Below, piece after piece: positions 61,670 through 64,000 of a stretch of 64,000 nucleotides of DNA; the stretch's first letter is position 1, and every line of letters begins with the position of its first letter. The DNA comes from Streptomyces longispororuber. GTDB taxonomy: Bacteria > Actinomycetota > Actinomycetes > Streptomycetales > Streptomycetaceae. The notes beneath the pieces are model-generated. The model was given only the letters and a program-made list of their open reading frames with translations, was not told the origin of the DNA and did not search any database. The position numbers were made by a program, and so were the translations under genes. The stretch lies in assembly GCF_024448165.1 (NCBI RefSeq), contig NZ_JAMOLN010000001.1, forward strand, positions 62,001 through 126,000, given 5' to 3'.

Positions 61670-63724
61670 TCATGAGAAATCCTGCTCTGCGTCGTGGGTC
61701 CCCGCAGTGATGCGGTACTCGGACGCAAGCACGGAGGCCATGCGCTCGACCGAGTAGTTCTCTTGGACAACCCTCTGGGCCGAGCCGGCCATCATCACGC
61801 GCTCCGCTGCCGTAAGACGAGCGAGTCGCCGCATGCCGCGGACCAGACCCCATGAATGGCTGGTGTTCCACAGAATGCCGTTGACACCATCGTCGATATA
61901 GTGCGGGGCTCCGCCGGCTCGCGGCGCCGCCACTGGCAAACCAGCGTCCATCGCCTCCAGTACCGCGATGCCGAACTCCTCCTTCAGACTTGGGCATACG
62001 TACCAGACCGGGATCTCGCGAGCGCGATCAGCAAGCGTCCGCTCCAGGCATCTGACCCAGTGGTTGGGTCTGGCCGGCAGCATCGCCAATCGACGCCGCG
62101 CTGTCAGGTTGTGTGCGAGGAGGCCGTCGATGTCACGCCTCACACCGTCCTCGACACTCGTCGGCCTGCTCTGTGATCCTCCGACCAGGACGAGTGTGGA
62201 GGCGCGCCACATGCCGGACTCCAGCCAGGCGCGCACCAGTTGGTACTGCTGCTTCAAGGGGTGCAGGCGCCCCACACACAGCCAGACCGGCAGGGCCATG
62301 TCTTCGGTTCCGAGCGCATCAGGGCGCCGGCTGTCGGCGTACAAGGTCTGCAGGACGGACGCACGGGCCTTCGCGTCCTGCCTCCTTGCCGGGTAGGGCG
62401 TAATGCCCTCGGGGGCCGGGGTGGGACCGGCCCCGGCATTGACCGAGTGAATCTGCGGAAAGAAGCGGCCGAGTTGCTCGGCGTTGTCCCGGCCGGGGAT
62501 GGATACGACGCGTGTGGCTCGAGCGACCAGGCGGTCGGCCAGGTAAACCTTATGGAGATCGAACCTCAGCTCGCGCATGCCCCCAAGATCACTGGCTCTG
62601 GTGTCCGCATGCCGCTGACTCACATGGCGGTGCGGATCCGGCGTCACGGTGAACACCACATCGCTGCCGAGCCGCTCAGCGGCCTGCGCCAACGCCAGAG
62701 TTCCGTCATCGGCATAACGCAGATGCATGGCATCGATTCGTGGCACCTGGCGCAGCAGATGGGTGGTCCACCACGTGAGCGCACTGTGGTGGAGGCGCAT
62801 GTCGTACTGGGCGGGGACAGTGGGGGCGTCGACCGGCACCCGCACGATGTGGTGGCCAGGGCTTCGCTCGTACGACAGGCGCGGGTCGTGCAGAAGGTCA
62901 TCGAGTCCAGCAGCGACCAGTGTGATCACCTGCGCGATGCCGGTCTGGCGGACCAGTTGGTCTCCGAGTCCGGCAAGCAGTACCGAAAGGCCGCCGCTTG
63001 CGCCTTGGCCGGGCGTCTCGAGCCCGCCGAGCAGCATGCTCTGGACAACGCAGAGCCCCTCGCTCGCCGGACGGACGGGCAGGTCGAGCCGCGGCGGCTG
63101 CGCCAGGAACTTCTCGTAGGGGTCGGATTCCTTGGGGATAGCCGGCAGCGTGGCCTTCCCGGAAGGACTGGCCTGGTGCAGGTAGCGCCACAGCGTGTGC
63201 CGCAGACTGCGGTCACGTGTGGTTTGCAGCAGCCGGACCGCCTCGGAGGTGTCGAGCGGACGCAGGTCAGCTGCAACGGCCAGGTCTATCAGGCGCCTTG
63301 TGTCCTGCGGTGAAGAGGTGCGGAGCAGCGCCGATGCCAGGCGTTTCCCGGCGTGGGACGCTCCGACTCGGCGCACTGCGTCGGGCCACATCTCGGCCAC
63401 CGCAATGGTGGCGTGGGGGCTTGTGTGCGTGTGCGCAAGCAGGGTGTCCAACGAGAGTGGAGTTCCGCTCCTGCGGGCGCGCCGCAGCTCAGCCACCGCG
63501 CGGTCTTGGGGGCTCAGGAATGCGGGGCTGACCTGGTCGCAGGCGCCCAGAGACGCCGGGCCGTACTCGGCCTGGAGCATCCGTTGCAGGACACTGTCGC
63601 CGGCCGCTGGCGGCTCCTGGTCGAAAGTTTGGGGGCTCCCAACGGTGGCCCGAGCCCGGACGAAGGTGTCGACCACCAGCTCTGGACCGGTGGCATCCCT
63701 GCGGGAGGAAAGGTGGGGGGCCAC
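61670..63724 (-). CDS. GT4-type glycosyltransferase with a long N-terminal extension
   Basis: This 684-residue protein starts at GTG 63724, six bases after AAGGAG. Residues 1-220 are helical repeats (AVAEMWPDAVRRVGASHAGK, RPLDTSEAVRLLQTTRDRSL) of unknown role. Residues 220-684 form a GT-B enzyme: LCVVQSMLLGGLETPGQGAS near the N-domain loop, WLCVGRLHPLKQQYQLVRAW, and the EX7E motif EEFGIAVLEAMDAGLPVAA from residue 582. It transfers a sugar from a nucleotide donor with retention. The acceptor is unknown. Confidence 0.85.
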   Translation of the reverse strand: MAPHLSSRRDATGPELVVDTFVRARATVGSPQTFDQEPPAAGDSVLQRMLQAEYGPASLGACDQVSPAFLSPQDRAVAELRRARRSGTPLSLDTLLAHTHTSPHATIAVAEMWPDAVRRVGASHAGKRLASALLRTSSPQDTRRLIDLAVAADLRPLDTSEAVRLLQTTRDRSLRHTLWRYLHQASPSGKATLPAIPKESDPYEKFLAQPPRLDLPVRPASEGLCVVQSMLLGGLETPGQGASGGLSVLLAGLGDQLVRQTGIAQVITLVAAGLDDLLHDPRLSYERSPGHHIVRVPVDAPTVPAQYDMRLHHSALTWWTTHLLRQVPRIDAMHLRYADDGTLALAQAAERLGSDVVFTVTPDPHRHVSQRHADTRASDLGGMRELRFDLHKVYLADRLVARATRVVSIPGRDNAEQLGRFFPQIHSVNAGAGPTPAPEGITPYPARRQDAKARASVLQTLYADSRRPDALGTEDMALPVWLCVGRLHPLKQQYQLVRAWLESGMWRASTLVLVGGSQSRPTSVEDGVRRDIDGLLAHNLTARRRLAMLPARPNHWVRCLERTLADRAREIPVWYVCPSLKEEFGIAVLEAMDAGLPVAAPRAGGAPHYIDDGVNGILWNTSHSWGLVRGMRRLARLTAAERVMMAGSAQRVVQENYSVERMASVLASEYRITAGTHDAEQDFS

Positions 63725-63819
63725 GAGCAACTCCTTGTCACGAACGGCTGGCGCGGGGTTTTCAGCAGGTGCAGGCGCATCGGATGCAGGAAGAGTTGAT
63801 CGTCGCGGTCCGCGAGTGT

Positions 63820-64000
63820 TCAGGCCGGACCGGAGGCAGCCTTGGATTCGGTGAGCGCATTGACGATCAGGCAGTCGTCATCCGTGATGGGCAGTTCCAG
63901 AGGTGGACGGAGCGGCTTCCGGCGATCCCACGGCCGGCGAAACCGGCGGAATAGCCGTAAGAGCGTGGGACTGGGCGGGCCGCGATCGCCATCATGTGAT
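63820..64000 (-). CDS. partial gene, C-terminus only
   Basis: An open frame enters from the right edge on the minus strand and ends at TGA 63820-63822. It reads LLRLFRRFRRPWDRRKPLRP then PLELPITDDDCLIVNALTES. It is basic, then acidic, and protein-like, and lies 95 bases upstream of the glycosyltransferase in the same direction, so the two may share an operon. No family can be assigned. Confidence 0.4.
   Translation of the reverse strand, partial: SHDGDRGPPSPTLLRLFRRFRRPWDRRKPLRPPLELPITDDDCLIVNALTESKAASGPA

Overview
The window is high-GC actinobacterial DNA, almost certainly a Streptomyces accessory or chromosome-arm region. The evidence is the GC-rich third codon positions, GTG/TTG starts behind GGAGG-type ribosome binding sites, a chaplin gene, a Kitasatospora/Streptomyces-type GH46 chitosanase, Tat-signal lyases, sugar ABC systems without their own ATPase, and a heavy load of Streptomyces insertion sequences. 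All calls come from reading the sequence; no database search was run.

Layout. (1) 1-3.6 kb: a partial gene, an ANTAR gene and debris of transposases and an MFS transporter. (2) 3.6-9.6 kb: a secreted chitosanase fused to an F5/8-C domain and a calcineurin-like phosphoesterase, an MFS/beta-propeller pair, and a D-2-hydroxyacid dehydrogenase. (3) 10.0-19.3 kb: one polysaccharide-use locus with a solute-binding lipoprotein, two permeases, a GH29 alpha-L-fucosidase, two tandem PL6 lyases, a TIM-barrel sugar isomerase/epimerase-like protein and an SGNH hydrolase. A LacI-type half-palindrome overlaps its promoter. (4) 19.3-44.6 kb: a mobile-element graveyard holding IS110, IS5, IS30, IS3, IS256, IS630 and IS701 pieces and a group II intron seated exactly inside an IS30 transposase. 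Surviving cargo includes a nucleotidyltransferase, a Roadblock protein, a TetR/hydrolase pair, a CGNR regulator with an SRPBCC partner, a chaplin and a GNAT acetyltransferase. (5) 44.7-59.2 kb: a SigK-type regulon island. (6) 59.2-64 kb: remnants, a DUF2071-like protein, a GT4 glycosyltransferase and a partial gene.

The most striking part is the SigK island. It carries two sigK-rskA pairs, a lipoprotein/secreted pair of fasciclin proteins, a molybdopterin oxidoreductase, a DUF4383/SH3 operon and a five-gene operon (FAD oxidoreductase, DUF1365, two cyclopropane-synthase-like methyltransferases, DUF1295). This is the gene set of the Mycobacterium tuberculosis SigK regulon (Rv0449c-Rv0444c plus mpt83/mpt70) gathered in one place. 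By eye, six transcription units share one promoter pattern, CCAATCC(G/A)-N14/15-CCGGAT. The first sigK is broken by a third copy of an 8-bp tandem repeat and its rskA lacks about 50 residues; the second pair is intact, has the shared promoter and is probably the working regulator.

Many mobile elements are dead, with nonsense codons (often Trp to stop), frameshifts and nested truncations, so region 4 looks like an old insertion hot spot rather than one recent transfer.
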